This document shows positions 43,731 to 53,930 of a DNA stretch of 64,000 nucleotides, one piece after another (position 1 is the first letter of the stretch; the number at the start of each line of letters is the position of its first letter). Origin of the DNA: Albidovulum aestuarii (GTDB taxonomy: Bacteria > Pseudomonadota > Alphaproteobacteria > Rhodobacterales > Rhodobacteraceae); assembly GCF_029961185.1 (NCBI RefSeq), contig NZ_JASBQQ010000012.1, positions 1 through 64,000 of the forward strand, in the 5' to 3' direction. The notes beneath the pieces were generated by a model. It did not search any database, had not been told where the DNA came from, and saw only the letters and a list, made by a program, of their open reading frames with translations. Both the position numbers and the translations under genes were made by a program.

Positions 43731-44888
43731 ATGACAGACCTTACGATCCCGGCCGCGCGGCCGGTCAATCCGCGCTTCTCTTCGGGCCCCTGCACGAAGA
43801 TTCCCGGTTTCTCCCTTGATATGCTCGGCGATGCGCCCTTGGGCCGTTCGCATCGTGCTGCCGTGGGCAAGGCCAAGCTGGCCGAGGCCATCGACCTGAC
43901 CCGCGAGGTGCTGGGCGTGCCCGCCGATTATCGCATCGGCATCGTACCCGCCTCGGATACCGGGGCCGTCGAGATGGCACTCTGGTCGCTTCTGGGCGCA
44001 AGGCCGGTCGAGATGCTGGCCTGGGAATCGTTTGGCGACGGCTGGGTTACCGATGTGGTCAAGCAGTTGAAGCTGGACGCCGTGGTGAAGAAAGCCCCGT
44101 ATGGCGAGATCGTCGATTTCACGACGGTCGATTTCGACCGCGATGTGGTCTTCACCTGGAACGGCACGACCTCGGGCGTGCGGCTGCCGAACGGCGATGC
44201 GATCCCGGCGGAGCGTCAGGGCCTCACCATCTGCGACGCAACCTCTGCCGCCTTCGCGATGGATCTGCCTTTCGAGAAACTCGATGTGGTGACGTTCAGC
44301 TGGCAGAAAGTGCTGGGAGGCGAAGGCGCGCATGGCGTGCTGATCCTCAGCCCCCGCGCCGTCGAGCGGCTGGAAAGCTACACCCCCGCCTGGCCCCTGC
44401 CGAAGATCTTCCGCCTGACCAAGGGCGGTAAACTGATCGAGGGCATCTTCAAGGGCGAGACGATCAATACGCCGTCGATGCTGTGTGTGGAGGATTACCT
44501 TGTCGCGCTGAAATGGGCGCAGTCGATCGGTGGTCGCAAAGCGCTGATCGCGCGGGCCGATGCCAATGCGAAAGCGGTGCGCGACTTTATCGCTGACAAG
44601 GACTGGATCGCCGATCTGGCAGCCGATCCGGCGACGGCATCCACGACGAGCGTCTGCCTCAAGTTCACCGATCAGCGCATCGCCGATGGTGCGACTTTCG
44701 CCAAGGCAGTCGCGAAACGGCTGGAAGCGGAAGGCGTGGCGCTCGACGCCGGGGCCTATCGCGACGCGCCCCCGGGCCTTCGCATCTGGTGCGGCTCGAC
44801 GGTGGAAACCTCGGACATTCAGGCGCTCATGCCCTGGATTGAATGGGCCTTCCAGACCGAGATCGCCGCGCAATCTGTCGCGGCCTGA
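43731..44888 (+). CDS. serC: Phosphoserine aminotransferase
   Basis: A 385-residue class V aminotransferase that makes phosphoserine from 3-phosphohydroxypyruvate. The ATG at 43731 follows GAAGGAT; longer frames run into the leader. [15 protein letters not shown] at the start and [19 protein letters not shown] (PLP lysine) are typical of the alphaproteobacterial form, which is distinct from E. coli SerC. It is followed by serA after 80 bases. Confidence 0.95.
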   Translation: MTDLTIPAARPVNPRFSSGPCTKIPGFSLDMLGDAPLGRSHRAAVGKAKLAEAIDLTREVLGVPADYRIGIVPASDTGAVEMALWSLLGARPVEMLAWESFGDGWVTDVVKQLKLDAVVKKAPYGEIVDFTTVDFDRDVVFTWNGTTSGVRLPNGDAIPAERQGLTICDATSAAFAMDLPFEKLDVVTFSWQKVLGGEGAHGVLILSPRAVERLESYTPAWPLPKIFRLTKGGKLIEGIFKGETINTPSMLCVEDYLVALKWAQSIGGRKALIARADANAKAVRDFIADKDWIADLAADPATASTTSVCLKFTDQRIADGATFAKAVAKRLEAEGVALDAGAYRDAPPGLRIWCGSTVETSDIQALMPWIEWAFQTEIAAQSVAA

Positions 44889-44905
44889 CCCCCATCGAAT
44901 TGTGA

Positions 44906-44923
44906 CCCCCGCGCAAGCGGGGG
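44906..44923. repeat. Intergenic palindrome between serC and serA
   Basis: A perfect seven-base-pair hairpin CCCCCGC / GCGGGGG with a GCAA loop. No U run follows, and it lies inside the serC-serA operon, so it is more likely an mRNA-stabilising or repetitive intergenic palindrome than a terminator. Confidence 0.55.
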
Positions 44924-44968
44924 CCTTCCACCGATACCCGCCGATGCGGGCATGACAGGACAGCTAAA

Positions 44969-46564
44969 ATGGCACCGAAAGTACTCGTTTCCGACAAGCT
45001 CAGCGAAACCGCCGTGCAGATCTTCCGCGACCGGGGGATCGAGGTGGATTTCGACCCCAATCTCGGCAAGGACAAGGATCGCCTGCTGGAGGTGATCGGC
45101 CAATATGACGGCCTTGCGATCCGCTCGGCGACCAAGGTCACCGAAAAGATCCTCGCTGCCGCCGGCAATCTGAAGGTCATCGGCCGCGCCGGGATCGGGG
45201 TCGACAATGTCGACATCCCCGCCGCCTCGAAAAAGGGCGTGATCGTTATGAACACGCCTTTCGGCAACTCGGTCACCACCGCCGAACATGCCATCGCGAT
45301 GATGTTCGCGGTCGCGCGGCAACTGCCGGAGGCCAGCACCTCCACCCATGACGGCAAGTGGGAAAAGAACCGCTTCATGGGGGTGGAGCTGTTCAACAAG
45401 ACGCTGGGCGTGATCGGTGCGGGCAATATCGGCGGCATCGTCTGCGACCGGGCGCTGGGCCTGCATATGAAGGTCGTGGCCTATGACCCGTTCCTGAGCG
45501 AGGAGCGCGCCAAGGCGATGGGCGTGACCAAGGTCGAGCTGGACGAACTGCTGGCGCGCGCTGATTTCATCACGCTGCACGTGCCCCTGACCGACAAGAC
45601 CCGCAACATCCTGTCGAAGGACAACATCGCCAAAACCAAAAAGGGCGTGCGCATCATCAACTGCGCGCGGGGCGGACTGGTTGATGAGGCGGCTCTGGCC
45701 GAGGCGCTGAAAGCGGGCCATGTCGCGGGCGCGGCCTTCGACGTGTTTGAGACCGAACCGGCAACGGCCAGCCCGCTCTTCCATCTTCCCAATGTCGTCG
45801 TCACCCCGCATCTGGGGGCAGCCACAACCGAGGCGCAGGAAAACGTCGCCCTTCAGGTGGCCGAGCAGATGTCGGACTACCTTCTGACCGGGGCGGTGCA
45901 GAACGCGCTCAACATGCCCTCGGTCACGGCCGAGGAAGCCGCCGTCATGGGGCCGTGGCTGAAGCTTGCCCAGCATCTCGGCGCCTTCGCGGGCCAGATG
46001 ACGGATGAGCCGGTGAAGGCGATCAACATCCTTTACGACGGTACCGTCGCCAAGATGAACCTAGAGGCACTGAATTGCGGTGCCATCGCGGGCATCATGA
46101 AAGCCACGAACCCGGACGTGAACATGGTCTCTGCCCCGATCATCGCCAAGGAAAGGGGTGTAAAAATCTCCACAACGCATCAGGAAAAGGGTGGGGTCTT
46201 TGACGGTTACATGAAGCTGACCGTGGTGACGGACAAGCGCGAACGCTCCATCGCGGGCACCGTCTTCAGCGACGGCAAGCCGCGTTTCATCCAGATCAAG
46301 GGCATCAACATCGACGCCGAGATCGGGGCGCATATGCTCTATACGACGAACGAGGATGTGCCGGGCATCATCGGGACGCTGGGCCACACGCTTGGCGACG
46401 CCGGTGTGAACATTGCGAACTTTACCCTTGGTCGTGCAGGGCAGGGTGGCGATGCCATCGCGCTTCTCTATCTCGATGAAGCGCCGAAGGCGGAGGTGCT
46501 GCGCGCGCTTGAGGCCACCGGCAAGTTCAGCCAGGTCAAACCGCTGGTGTTCGACGTAGCGTGA
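44969..46564 (+). CDS. serA: D-3-phosphoglycerate dehydrogenase
   Basis: A 531-residue dehydrogenase, the long type with substrate, nucleotide-binding, ASB and ACT domains, for the first step of serine synthesis. The Rossmann motif is GVIGAGNIGGIV, the catalytic arginine is in NCARGGLVDE, the glutamate in FDVFETEP and the histidine in TPHLGAATTEAQ. The C-terminal ACT domain (TTNEDVPGIIGTLGHTLGDAGVNIANFTLGR) usually gives serine feedback control. Confidence 0.97.
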   Translation: MAPKVLVSDKLSETAVQIFRDRGIEVDFDPNLGKDKDRLLEVIGQYDGLAIRSATKVTEKILAAAGNLKVIGRAGIGVDNVDIPAASKKGVIVMNTPFGNSVTTAEHAIAMMFAVARQLPEASTSTHDGKWEKNRFMGVELFNKTLGVIGAGNIGGIVCDRALGLHMKVVAYDPFLSEERAKAMGVTKVELDELLARADFITLHVPLTDKTRNILSKDNIAKTKKGVRIINCARGGLVDEAALAEALKAGHVAGAAFDVFETEPATASPLFHLPNVVVTPHLGAATTEAQENVALQVAEQMSDYLLTGAVQNALNMPSVTAEEAAVMGPWLKLAQHLGAFAGQMTDEPVKAINILYDGTVAKMNLEALNCGAIAGIMKATNPDVNMVSAPIIAKERGVKISTTHQEKGGVFDGYMKLTVVTDKRERSIAGTVFSDGKPRFIQIKGINIDAEIGAHMLYTTNEDVPGIIGTLGHTLGDAGVNIANFTLGRAGQGGDAIALLYLDEAPKAEVLRALEATGKFSQVKPLVFDVA

Positions 46565-46573
46565 CAACTGCCG

Positions 46574-46598
46574 TTCGGGGCCGCGATCCGGCCCCGAA
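46574..46598 (+). terminator. Hairpin after serA
   Basis: A nine-base-pair stem TTCGGGGCC / GGCCCCGAA with a seven-base loop starts nine bases after the serA stop. No T run follows, so termination is likely but not certain. Confidence 0.55.
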
Positions 46599-46658
46599 TG
46601 ATCCGCTGGGGCCATGCGGAAATGGACAGCCGCGGCCGTCCGGCTTATGACCGGAACC

Positions 46659-47078
46659 ATGCTGCGCATCAGTGAGGATATCGTTCTGGCTGACTGGGAA
46701 CTGACCGAGAGCTTCTCGCGCTCTTCCGGGCCCGGCGGGCAGAACGTGAACAAGGTCGAGACCGCAGTTGAGCTGAGATTCGAGGCAGAGCGCAGCCCCA
46801 ATCTGACCGACGCGGTGAAGAAACGGCTGAAACGTCTCGCCGGGCGGCGTTGGACATTGGACGGCGCGATTGTAATTCGCGCGGAAGAAACCCGCAGCCA
46901 GGCCCGCAACCGCGAGATTGCGCGTGAGCGTCTTGCCGAACTGGTGCGTGCGGCACTGGTTGCACCCAAAAGGCGGATCGCGACAAAGCCGACATTGGGA
47001 AGCCAGCGGAGGCGGCTTGCGGCGAAGACGGCGCGGGGTCAGGTGAAGGCGCTGCGCGGCAAGATCGATGACGAATAA
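46659..47078 (+). CDS. arfB: Alternative ribosome-rescue factor ArfB (YaeJ/ICT1)
   Basis: A 139-residue peptidyl-tRNA hydrolase that frees stalled ribosomes. The GGQ catalytic loop is in SRSSGPGGQNVNKVETAVELRF, and the basic C-terminal tail (KPTLGSQRRRLAAKTARGQVKALRGK) enters the empty mRNA channel. The ATG at 46659 gives the family-typical start; an ATG at 46647 is an alternative. Confidence 0.93.
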   Translation: MLRISEDIVLADWELTESFSRSSGPGGQNVNKVETAVELRFEAERSPNLTDAVKKRLKRLAGRRWTLDGAIVIRAEETRSQARNREIARERLAELVRAALVAPKRRIATKPTLGSQRRRLAAKTARGQVKALRGKIDDE

Positions 47079-47198
47079 GTAGTTTCCGGAGGGGTTTGTA
47101 AATCAAAGCCCGCCAAATCTCGTGAGAATGCTTGCGGTTTGGCGGAATAGCGCTGACAACCATCATGACCGGAGTGAATTGGGACAAATACGTTTGAG

Positions 47199-48617
47199 AT
47201 GCTGAAGAAAGCCCTCATGCTCGTTTCGGGCAATGCCTTCGGGTCGGCGCTTCTTCTTTTGCGCAATCTGATCGTCGCGCGCCTGATCAGCCCCGAGGAC
47301 TACGGTATTGCCGCGACGTTTGCGATTTCCATGTCTCTGGTCGAGATGCTCTCTTATCTCGGTCTCAACCAGATGATTGTCGTCGACAAGGATGGCGACG
47401 ATGAACACATGCAAAACGCGTTGCAGGGCTTCCAGCTTTTGCGCGGAATATTTTCCAGTATGGTCCTGTTCCTGATCGCCGTGCCCTATGCGCGGTTTAT
47501 GGATATCGAACACGTCGCATGGGCCTATCAGGTTATCGCGTTCATTCCGTTGATCAGCGGGCTTCAGCACTACGACATGCACCGCCTGAAGCGGCATCTG
47601 AAGTTCGGCCCGTCCGTCATCGCGCAGGCCGTTCCGCCGCTTGTTTCGGTGCTTGCGCTATGGCCGCTGGCGCTGATCTACGACGACTACAGGATCATGC
47701 TTGTGGCACTGCTGGTGCAGGCAGTGGCAATGGTTGTCTTGTCGCACCTTACGGCTGAACGGCGCTATCGCCTTCTGTTCGATTTCGCGATCATGCGCAG
47801 TGCGACGATATTCGGCTGGCCTCTTCTTCTGAACGGCATACTACTGTTCGGCGTTTTCAACGGCGAAAGGCTGATCGTTGGCCGGGAGCTCGGGATGGGT
47901 CAGCTTGCGATCTTTTCCATGGCCATGACACTGACACTGACGCCGACGCTGGTGCTTGCCGGGGCTTGCCAGTCGCTGTTTTTGCCACAACTTTCTGGCG
48001 CTCTCGATAAACCGGGGTCGTTCCGTTGGCTTGGTGTTGCCTCGATCGAGGCAGGGCTTGCCATTGGTCTTCTGTTGATTCTGGGCGTTGTCCTTTTGGG
48101 CGGGCCGCTGGTCCATCTGCTGCTCGGGGACAAATACCTGCCGATCCTGAATATCCTGGTTCCGATTGCGGTCGTTCAGGCGATCCGAGTGATGAAATCG
48201 GGCAGTTCGACGGTGGCTCTGGCCAAGAAGATGTCCGGCAACTCGGCAATATCGAACCTGTTCCGCGTCATCTCGTTGCCGCTGTCCTGGGTCGCACTGA
48301 TCCAGACGGGAGAGGTCATGACGGTGATTTATATCGCCATGGCTGCCGAGGTTTTGGGATACCTCGTTTCAGTCTATCTGGTCGTAAAGCGGACGGAACT
48401 GACTTTGCCGCCGCTGATCGTCCCGTCCGTAGTGGCGGCCCTCACCTGTATCGCCGCACTTGTGAGCGACTGGAACTATCCGCCACAGCCGCATCTCGGC
48501 CTACAATTGCAGCACGGGTCGCTCTGGCTGGTCGTCGCATGTGGGCTCACCTCTCTGGCACTGATGTCCAATCTGCGTGGCTACCTGATACGGACCCTGC
48601 TTCGCCGCGAGCGGTAA
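47199..48617 (+). CDS. Polysaccharide flippase / oligosaccharide translocase (Wzx-like)
   Basis: A 472-residue protein with about twelve hydrophobic segments of the PST/MATE-like flippase group. The start MLKKALMLVSGNAFGSALLLLRNLIVARLISPEDYGIAATF is typical of Wzx/AmsL-type proteins. It would move lipid-linked sugar repeats across the inner membrane for the exopolysaccharide made by the genes to the right. It lies 120 bases downstream of arfB and converges with the acyltransferase gene. Confidence 0.88.
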   Translation: MLKKALMLVSGNAFGSALLLLRNLIVARLISPEDYGIAATFAISMSLVEMLSYLGLNQMIVVDKDGDDEHMQNALQGFQLLRGIFSSMVLFLIAVPYARFMDIEHVAWAYQVIAFIPLISGLQHYDMHRLKRHLKFGPSVIAQAVPPLVSVLALWPLALIYDDYRIMLVALLVQAVAMVVLSHLTAERRYRLLFDFAIMRSATIFGWPLLLNGILLFGVFNGERLIVGRELGMGQLAIFSMAMTLTLTPTLVLAGACQSLFLPQLSGALDKPGSFRWLGVASIEAGLAIGLLLILGVVLLGGPLVHLLLGDKYLPILNILVPIAVVQAIRVMKSGSSTVALAKKMSGNSAISNLFRVISLPLSWVALIQTGEVMTVIYIAMAAEVLGYLVSVYLVVKRTELTLPPLIVPSVVAALTCIAALVSDWNYPPQPHLGLQLQHGSLWLVVACGLTSLALMSNLRGYLIRTLLRRER

Positions 48618-48635
48618 GCTCGCCAGAGAAAGCGG

Positions 48636-49217
48636 TTAGTGGCCCGTGTCGGCTTCGTGAATCTGCCGCTGCCCGACGACTTTTGCAGGATTGCCAGCCA
48701 CGATTGCACAGGCCGGAACGTCCTTTCGCACCACCGCGCCCGCGCCGATGATGGCGTAATCGCCGATGGTCACACCTGCGAGTACAACAGCACCATAACC
48801 CAGCCACACGTCCCGCCCGATCGTGATGTCGGCCTCATCCATTGCCTGTTCGGTGACCGGGCTGCCGTCGTTGTAACGATAGGTTGCGGCGGTAATCATG
48901 ACGGACGGCGCAATCAGGACATCCTCGCCAATTACGACACGGCCCTTGCCGGGACCGGCCCAGATGCTGGTATTGGCGCCGATGGTCACGCCGTGCCCCA
49001 GCGTGATGTTGCGGCCGTTGGCGAAACTCGCTGTCGGGCTGATGCGTTGGGTTCCAATGCGTTGCGTCTGCCGCAACTCGGCGACGTGTGTGTAGTTATA
49101 GTAGTTCAGAACCTTCAGGCCGTGTGCATAGGCGCGCGGATCGAGAACCGAACGAAGCAGTCGCAGAAACCGCTGGAAACGGGTGGTTTTGGGCTTGGCG
49201 GTCTTTCCACTCGTCAT
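48636..49217 (-). CDS. Left-handed beta-helix acyltransferase (WcaF/LacA-like)
   Basis: A 193-residue acetyl-CoA-dependent O-acetyltransferase from the ATG at 49217, preceded by AAAGGAA. Hexapeptide repeats run from [18 protein letters not shown] to [33 protein letters not shown], followed by the family end [10 protein letters not shown]. It probably decorates the polysaccharide. It converges with the flippase gene. Confidence 0.88.
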   Translation of the reverse strand: MTSGKTAKPKTTRFQRFLRLLRSVLDPRAYAHGLKVLNYYNYTHVAELRQTQRIGTQRISPTASFANGRNITLGHGVTIGANTSIWAGPGKGRVVIGEDVLIAPSVMITAATYRYNDGSPVTEQAMDEADITIGRDVWLGYGAVVLAGVTIGDYAIIGAGAVVRKDVPACAIVAGNPAKVVGQRQIHEADTGH

Positions 49218-49277
49218 TGTATTCCTTTCTCGCTGCCCGGCCCGAAAGGTAAGCCGTGGCACCGTGTGGTCAATGCC

Positions 49278-49919
49278 TCACCGTCTGAACGCGGTTGCAG
49301 CAAAGACCCAACCGGTGATGAAGCCGCCCATATGGGTTTCCCAAGCGAGTTGACCGTTGAGCGCCCACCAAAGCAAGAGATTGATGGCCAGAAGCAATAG
49401 CAGCGCCCGCAATATCGGCCGGAGTGGCAAACCCGACCGCGTGCGACGGACATAACCGTTTGCCAAATAGGCACCGGCCAGACCAAAGAGCGCGCCGGAC
49501 GCGCCGATCATGGGCACATCTGCTGGTCCGAGCAGGCCAAAACCCAAGCCGCCGCCGAGCTGCGAAAGGGTGTAGAGAAGAAAAAACCTCCGTGCTCCGT
49601 ATCGGACCCACAGGTCCGGGGCGAGTGTGAGCAAGGCCATCACGTTCAGGGCAAGATGCCACAGCCCCGCATGCAGGAACCCATAGGTCACGAACATGAC
49701 CACGGCCTGACCGCGATAATTCGGCAGCCAGTCATCCAGTAGCCCGGCCCAGAATCCGCCGTACTGAAAAGCGTTCAACCGCGTGTAGGCGCTACCCCAC
49801 AGGCCAAGATCGGCGCCGGTCAGCAGCAGTTCAGGGACGACGATGACTACGGCCAGAATCCACACGCCGACGGGAACCCGAATGGCGGGACCGCGCGGCG
49901 GCTGGGTCTTGCGATTCAT
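49278..49919 (-). CDS. Rhomboid-family intramembrane serine protease
   Basis: A 213-residue protein with six or seven membrane segments. Rhomboid motifs are HLALNVMAL, the nucleophile serine in GASGALFGLAGAY and the catalytic histidine in WETHMGGFITGW. The protein lies 42 bases downstream of the exosortase gene on the same strand, so it may process membrane substrates of the same locus, but it may also be an unrelated neighbour. Confidence 0.88.
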   Translation of the reverse strand: MNRKTQPPRGPAIRVPVGVWILAVVIVVPELLLTGADLGLWGSAYTRLNAFQYGGFWAGLLDDWLPNYRGQAVVMFVTYGFLHAGLWHLALNVMALLTLAPDLWVRYGARRFFLLYTLSQLGGGLGFGLLGPADVPMIGASGALFGLAGAYLANGYVRRTRSGLPLRPILRALLLLLAINLLLWWALNGQLAWETHMGGFITGWVFAATAFRR

Positions 49920-49961
49920 GCGTCTGGTCCTGCATCGGTCAAGGGCTCGGGTCCCGCGCAG

Positions 49962-51560
49962 TCAGAACGGCACGAAGCGGGGAAGGGTTGTCAGGCTTTC
50001 GCGCATGAAGCCAAGCAGGCGTTCCTCCGCCTGGCTTTCGCTCTCGTTTCCGCCAATCGGGGTGACAAAGCGCACGAGCGCGCCATCCGTGCGACCAAGG
50101 GTCAGGCTGTCGTTCAGGACGCTGAGCTTGGCCCGGACATCGTTCGATACCCGCTTACCGCGGCCTTCGAACCAGTAATAGACGATTTGGCGCGCCAGCC
50201 CCTTCTGGATGACCGCCCGCACGGCGGTAAAGCGGCCATATCCGGCCTCGGTCATATCCACCGGCACTTCCTCAAAGGAATAGACCTCCCAGCCGCCGGT
50301 TGGCAGGCAGACCTCGGGTGAATGGATGCCCTGTCCTTCGGTCTGTTTTGAATAGTAGGCGACAAACATGTTGACCATGTCGCCGCCGGGCCGCTGATAG
50401 AACGCGTTCAGGTAGTCGTCAGCGCCCAGCACACCGGCAATGTCGGATTCCAATGCCACCGTATAGCTTTGCCAGTCGTTGATCTGGCGCGGGAATAGCA
50501 CAAGCGGGTCGCGTGCGACGGGGGTCGCGGGCGGGGCGGGTAGCGTGTTCCAGGCAAGTGACGCCGCACCGGTTAGAAGGACAGCAAGCAGAAGTCCCGC
50601 CGAGTACCGGATTGCAAAGATACGGGCGAATATTCCGCCGAACCCTTGGAAATCCAGGTCGATCGCATCCGCAAGCGGCATCGGATTGGGCGTCAGGCGT
50701 TGCAGGCCAATGGCCATCAGGAAGAGGATGCCGATGCAGAGGATGAAGATGACCCAGCCCTCAAAGAAATGCAGGAACCCTTCGGCCTGTTCGATTCCGT
50801 AGCGGTCGACGAGAACTCCGATCACGCCAATGCGGAATGAGTTCATCAGCACCGTCAGCGGGGCTGCAGAAAGCAGCAGCACGAGTTTGTGCCAGAGTGG
50901 CCCCCGATAGAGGATCGCAAAAAGATATGAAAAGCTGAGGATCGGGAAAAGGTAACGTAAGCCCGAACAGGCCTCGGCGACCTGGAGCTTGTAAACGCCC
51001 AGATCGATTACATTGCCTTCCAGATAGACCGCGACGCCCATCAGGCTCACGAACCAGACGCCGATTGCCGAAGACACCCATTGCAGGAAGATCGTGAGTT
51101 TCCAGTAGAGGATTTGTGGAAGCGGCAGCATGAAGACGAGATGCACGACCGGAAGCTGGTGCCGTCGCCCGCGATCCCAGCCGAAGACCGTCAGGACCAC
51201 GCCGCCGACCCAGATAATCAGCGCATAGGTCACGATATCGGGGACCCGCATCAGATTCCCCAAGGTCGCAACCACAAGTCCAAGCACGATCACCAGAACG
51301 CCAGGCCAACGGACCACAGGCCCATCGACCGTTTTCGGCATCCGGCGCAACTCGCGCAGGAAAAGGTAGAGTGAGACCAGCGGAATGATCGGCCCATGGC
51401 TGTACTCAGCCGTGGACCAGGCTTCGGCAAGAGAGACGAATCCGATCCAGAAGATTGGCACCGATACCGCGAGGAGCAGCGCAAAGAGTGTGAAACCAAC
51501 CGGGTTCACACTCAGGCTATCGGTCCCAAATGATCTGTCCGGGCGGGTTGAATGCGTCAT
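49962..51560 (-). CDS. xrtD: Exosortase XrtD fused to an EpsI-like domain
   Basis: A 532-residue inner-membrane transpeptidase-like enzyme. Residues ~20-290 form the exosortase core with about eight membrane segments and the catalytic Cys-Arg-His: C198 ([11 protein letters not shown]), R243 ([11 protein letters not shown]) and H264 (FLHFFEGW). Residues ~320-532 form an EpsI-type domain ([22 protein letters not shown]). This fusion is typical of the VPLPA-CTERM-specific exosortase D of Rhodobacterales. A matching VPLPA-CTERM protein is encoded at 60929-61588. Confidence 0.93.
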   Translation of the reverse strand: MTHSTRPDRSFGTDSLSVNPVGFTLFALLLAVSVPIFWIGFVSLAEAWSTAEYSHGPIIPLVSLYLFLRELRRMPKTVDGPVVRWPGVLVIVLGLVVATLGNLMRVPDIVTYALIIWVGGVVLTVFGWDRGRRHQLPVVHLVFMLPLPQILYWKLTIFLQWVSSAIGVWFVSLMGVAVYLEGNVIDLGVYKLQVAEACSGLRYLFPILSFSYLFAILYRGPLWHKLVLLLSAAPLTVLMNSFRIGVIGVLVDRYGIEQAEGFLHFFEGWVIFILCIGILFLMAIGLQRLTPNPMPLADAIDLDFQGFGGIFARIFAIRYSAGLLLAVLLTGAASLAWNTLPAPPATPVARDPLVLFPRQINDWQSYTVALESDIAGVLGADDYLNAFYQRPGGDMVNMFVAYYSKQTEGQGIHSPEVCLPTGGWEVYSFEEVPVDMTEAGYGRFTAVRAVIQKGLARQIVYYWFEGRGKRVSNDVRAKLSVLNDSLTLGRTDGALVRFVTPIGGNESESQAEERLLGFMRESLTTLPRFVPF

Positions 51561-51705
51561 GTCCTGTCTCGGCTACAATAGTCTGCAACCTAAGCGAAAT
51601 TTTGCGGCGATACGACAGGATTCAGAATTGGCCCGGTCACCTTGGCGTCAACCGGTCCCATGGTGAACGGGACGGCGACGACTCTCCGCCACCATCCCGA
51701 TTGGA

Positions 51706-53130
51706 TCATGGTCGGAAACTGAAATTCCTGTCGAGGCTAAGGAAAACCGAATTGGACGTCGCATCGCCGGCCGTGTCATCCGTCTTGCGACGCCAGGTGA
51801 CGCCACCGGTCATGTTCCAGTCCTGCGTCAGCGCCCTCGAATAGGCTGCGCTGAGTGTCGCACGGGTTCTGGTGGGTATACCGCTTAGGGCATCGGCGCT
51901 TTCGGTGCGACCGTAGTTCATCGACAGATTGAGGCTGGAGACCGCATCGATCTGGTAGCCATAGCCAACCGTAAGGCGCGTATCGAGGATCTCCTCGTCG
52001 ATGTTGTTGGTTGATACGTCCCGCTTGAGCGCGACGGTGATATTGCTCGATTTCAGTGTGTGGTCATACGTGACCGCCGCATTGTAATCGGTATTGCCCT
52101 GCGGTGTACGGGTCAGGCCAAGTGAGGCCGACAGGTTCCCGTTTGGCAGTTGCAGATCGCGTCCGAAGCGCAATGAGGTGCGTGTACCGTTCTGGTTCAG
52201 GCTGGAGTCGAGTGCGGCGAAGATCGATCCGCGCGACAAAGTTTTTGACAGTTTCAAAGACCCGTTGGTACCGCTGCGGTTGCTGCTCCCGCCGGTCGTG
52301 TCGGTATCGACGTCTGTCCACCCAATCTGCGCGTCGAGAACAAGGACAGGATTGATGTCTTGTGTCAGGCCGACGGAATAGTCGACTGTCTCGCGTTCGG
52401 TCTGAACCGAGTCATCCGCTTCATACCGGGTAAGGCCGGCATTAAATCTGAGTGTTGTGACGGGCGACAGCTTGGCTGTTGCGGTCGCGTTGATCCGGTC
52501 GGTCCTGGTGTCGAAAAGGCGCGGGTTGACGATGACGAGACCCGAATACTCCTGTTCGTCGTGCGACATGCCGAAGCTGAAACCCAAAGGTGCGTTCAGG
52601 CCCGTCTCGTACCGGACCGCAGCGTTGCGGGTGGTCCTGGTACCACCGTCTGTGTCGAGTTCGGGCGCGCCGGGGTTGATCAGGCTGTTAGTGGCGTTGA
52701 ACGCTTCCTCTTCCTGTTCGACTGCAAACGGGTCCAGAAACTCGCGATCGACGCTCCGGTAGTTGCCGGACACCGTGAGGCGGCTGTTCGAATTCTCGAT
52801 CTTGTACCTCAGGCGCAGATTGGGATCTTCGAATCCCGATATTGTCCGTCCGGGAATGTCCGCGTAACGGAATATGCCTGAGCCGTTCAGCCGGAACTGC
52901 TGCGTTCCGGTAGTGCTGCTGAGACCAAAGGTCAGCTTGTTGTCAAAGATCGTCGACGTACCGGTAGAGCCGGGGCGCAACGTGAAATTATCATCAACCG
53001 TCAGTCGCGAATTAACGCCGATATCCACCTGCAAACCACCGGCAGCGCCCCCTTGCTGAGAGAGCGCCGCGGTTGGAAGAATGGTAGTCAGCGCCGCGAT
53101 TACCGCGATCTTAGTTCTGCTCGTGCCCAC
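51706..53130 (-). CDS. Outer-membrane beta-barrel protein of the exopolysaccharide locus
   Basis: A 474-residue exported protein with a signal peptide (IAVIAALTTILPTAALS) and a repeated amphipathic beta-strand pattern with many Thr/Ser/Asn residues. It ends SLDRNFSFRP. It resembles the EpsL / PEP-CTERM-system outer-membrane barrel group in length, context and strand pattern. It may form the outer-membrane passage for the polysaccharide. The identification relies on context more than on a sharp motif. Confidence 0.75.
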   Translation of the reverse strand: MGTSRTKIAVIAALTTILPTAALSQQGGAAGGLQVDIGVNSRLTVDDNFTLRPGSTGTSTIFDNKLTFGLSSTTGTQQFRLNGSGIFRYADIPGRTISGFEDPNLRLRYKIENSNSRLTVSGNYRSVDREFLDPFAVEQEEEAFNATNSLINPGAPELDTDGGTRTTRNAAVRYETGLNAPLGFSFGMSHDEQEYSGLVIVNPRLFDTRTDRINATATAKLSPVTTLRFNAGLTRYEADDSVQTERETVDYSVGLTQDINPVLVLDAQIGWTDVDTDTTGGSSNRSGTNGSLKLSKTLSRGSIFAALDSSLNQNGTRTSLRFGRDLQLPNGNLSASLGLTRTPQGNTDYNAAVTYDHTLKSSNITVALKRDVSTNNIDEEILDTRLTVGYGYQIDAVSSLNLSMNYGRTESADALSGIPTRTRATLSAAYSRALTQDWNMTGGVTWRRKTDDTAGDATSNSVFLSLDRNFSFRP

Positions 53131-53157
53131 CGCATCTGCCTTTTTATCGTTCGAACG

Positions 53158-53793
53158 TCATTCGAATAACCGTCTTTCCGGGATCACGATCACGTCGCCT
53201 TCACGCAGGACGATCACCGGCGATTTCGCGCCCGATTGAACGGCTTTGTAGTTGTAGCGATAGACTGTCTCGGTTCCGGTCTTGCGATCAGCGCGGCGCA
53301 GTTGGATGCGCTTGGTGGCCGCAAATTTGGTCATACCGCCGCTTTCCGCGAGAAATTGCAGCAACGTCGTGCCTGTTTCAACGTCCATACGACCGGGCGT
53401 GTTAACCTCACCGACTGCATAGACGGCAATCGTCCCGTAGGGCCGGACTTGCGATGCCGCCGCCTGGGCGGCCGCATTGTTGACGGCATTCGTGACTGGG
53501 TTCAGCTGTCCAACGGTCAGAAATATCGTCGGGGGCGCGGCGAAGTTCGGTGCAAGCGCCCCTGCGATCGTGCTGCGCATGGTGTCAAGGCTTCGTCCGG
53601 AGGCCTTTACGGTTCCGACCAGCGGAAGGCTAACAGTGCCATCCGGCAGGACAAGAAGGCTTCTGTTCAGACTTGGGTCTTCAAGAACTTCCATCTGAAG
53701 TACGTCGCCGGACTGAATGCGATACCCGCTTTGCGCGAACGCAGCCGGAACAACAAGAACGGCCAGGATAAAGCCGAGCAACATTCTGAACAT
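53158..53793 (-). CDS. Wza-like polysaccharide export protein (Poly_export and SLBB)
   Basis: A 211-residue periplasmic or outer-membrane protein from the ATG at 53793, which starts a signal peptide (FILAVLVVPAAFA). GYRIQSGDVLQMEVLEDPSLNRSLLVLPDGTVSLPLVGTV is the Poly_export domain, and VYAVGEVNTPGRMDVETGTTLLQFLAESGG is an SLBB domain. It has no lipobox cysteine and is shorter than Wza, as in EpsE-like export proteins of exosortase loci. It lies 28 bases upstream of the barrel gene. Confidence 0.88.
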   Translation of the reverse strand: MFRMLLGFILAVLVVPAAFAQSGYRIQSGDVLQMEVLEDPSLNRSLLVLPDGTVSLPLVGTVKASGRSLDTMRSTIAGALAPNFAAPPTIFLTVGQLNPVTNAVNNAAAQAAASQVRPYGTIAVYAVGEVNTPGRMDVETGTTLLQFLAESGGMTKFAATKRIQLRRADRKTGTETVYRYNYKAVQSGAKSPVIVLREGDVIVIPERRLFE

Positions 53794-53930
53794 CTTGACA
53801 CCCAATAATTCCCCGATTCCATTCAAGTTTACGGCTGATCGGTTATGAATCAAACTGTTAACTTGGAAATCCGGACCGGCGTCGCCCATGAGCGACGCGA
53901 AGAGTGCCCGTCGGGCAACAATCCTGCCTG

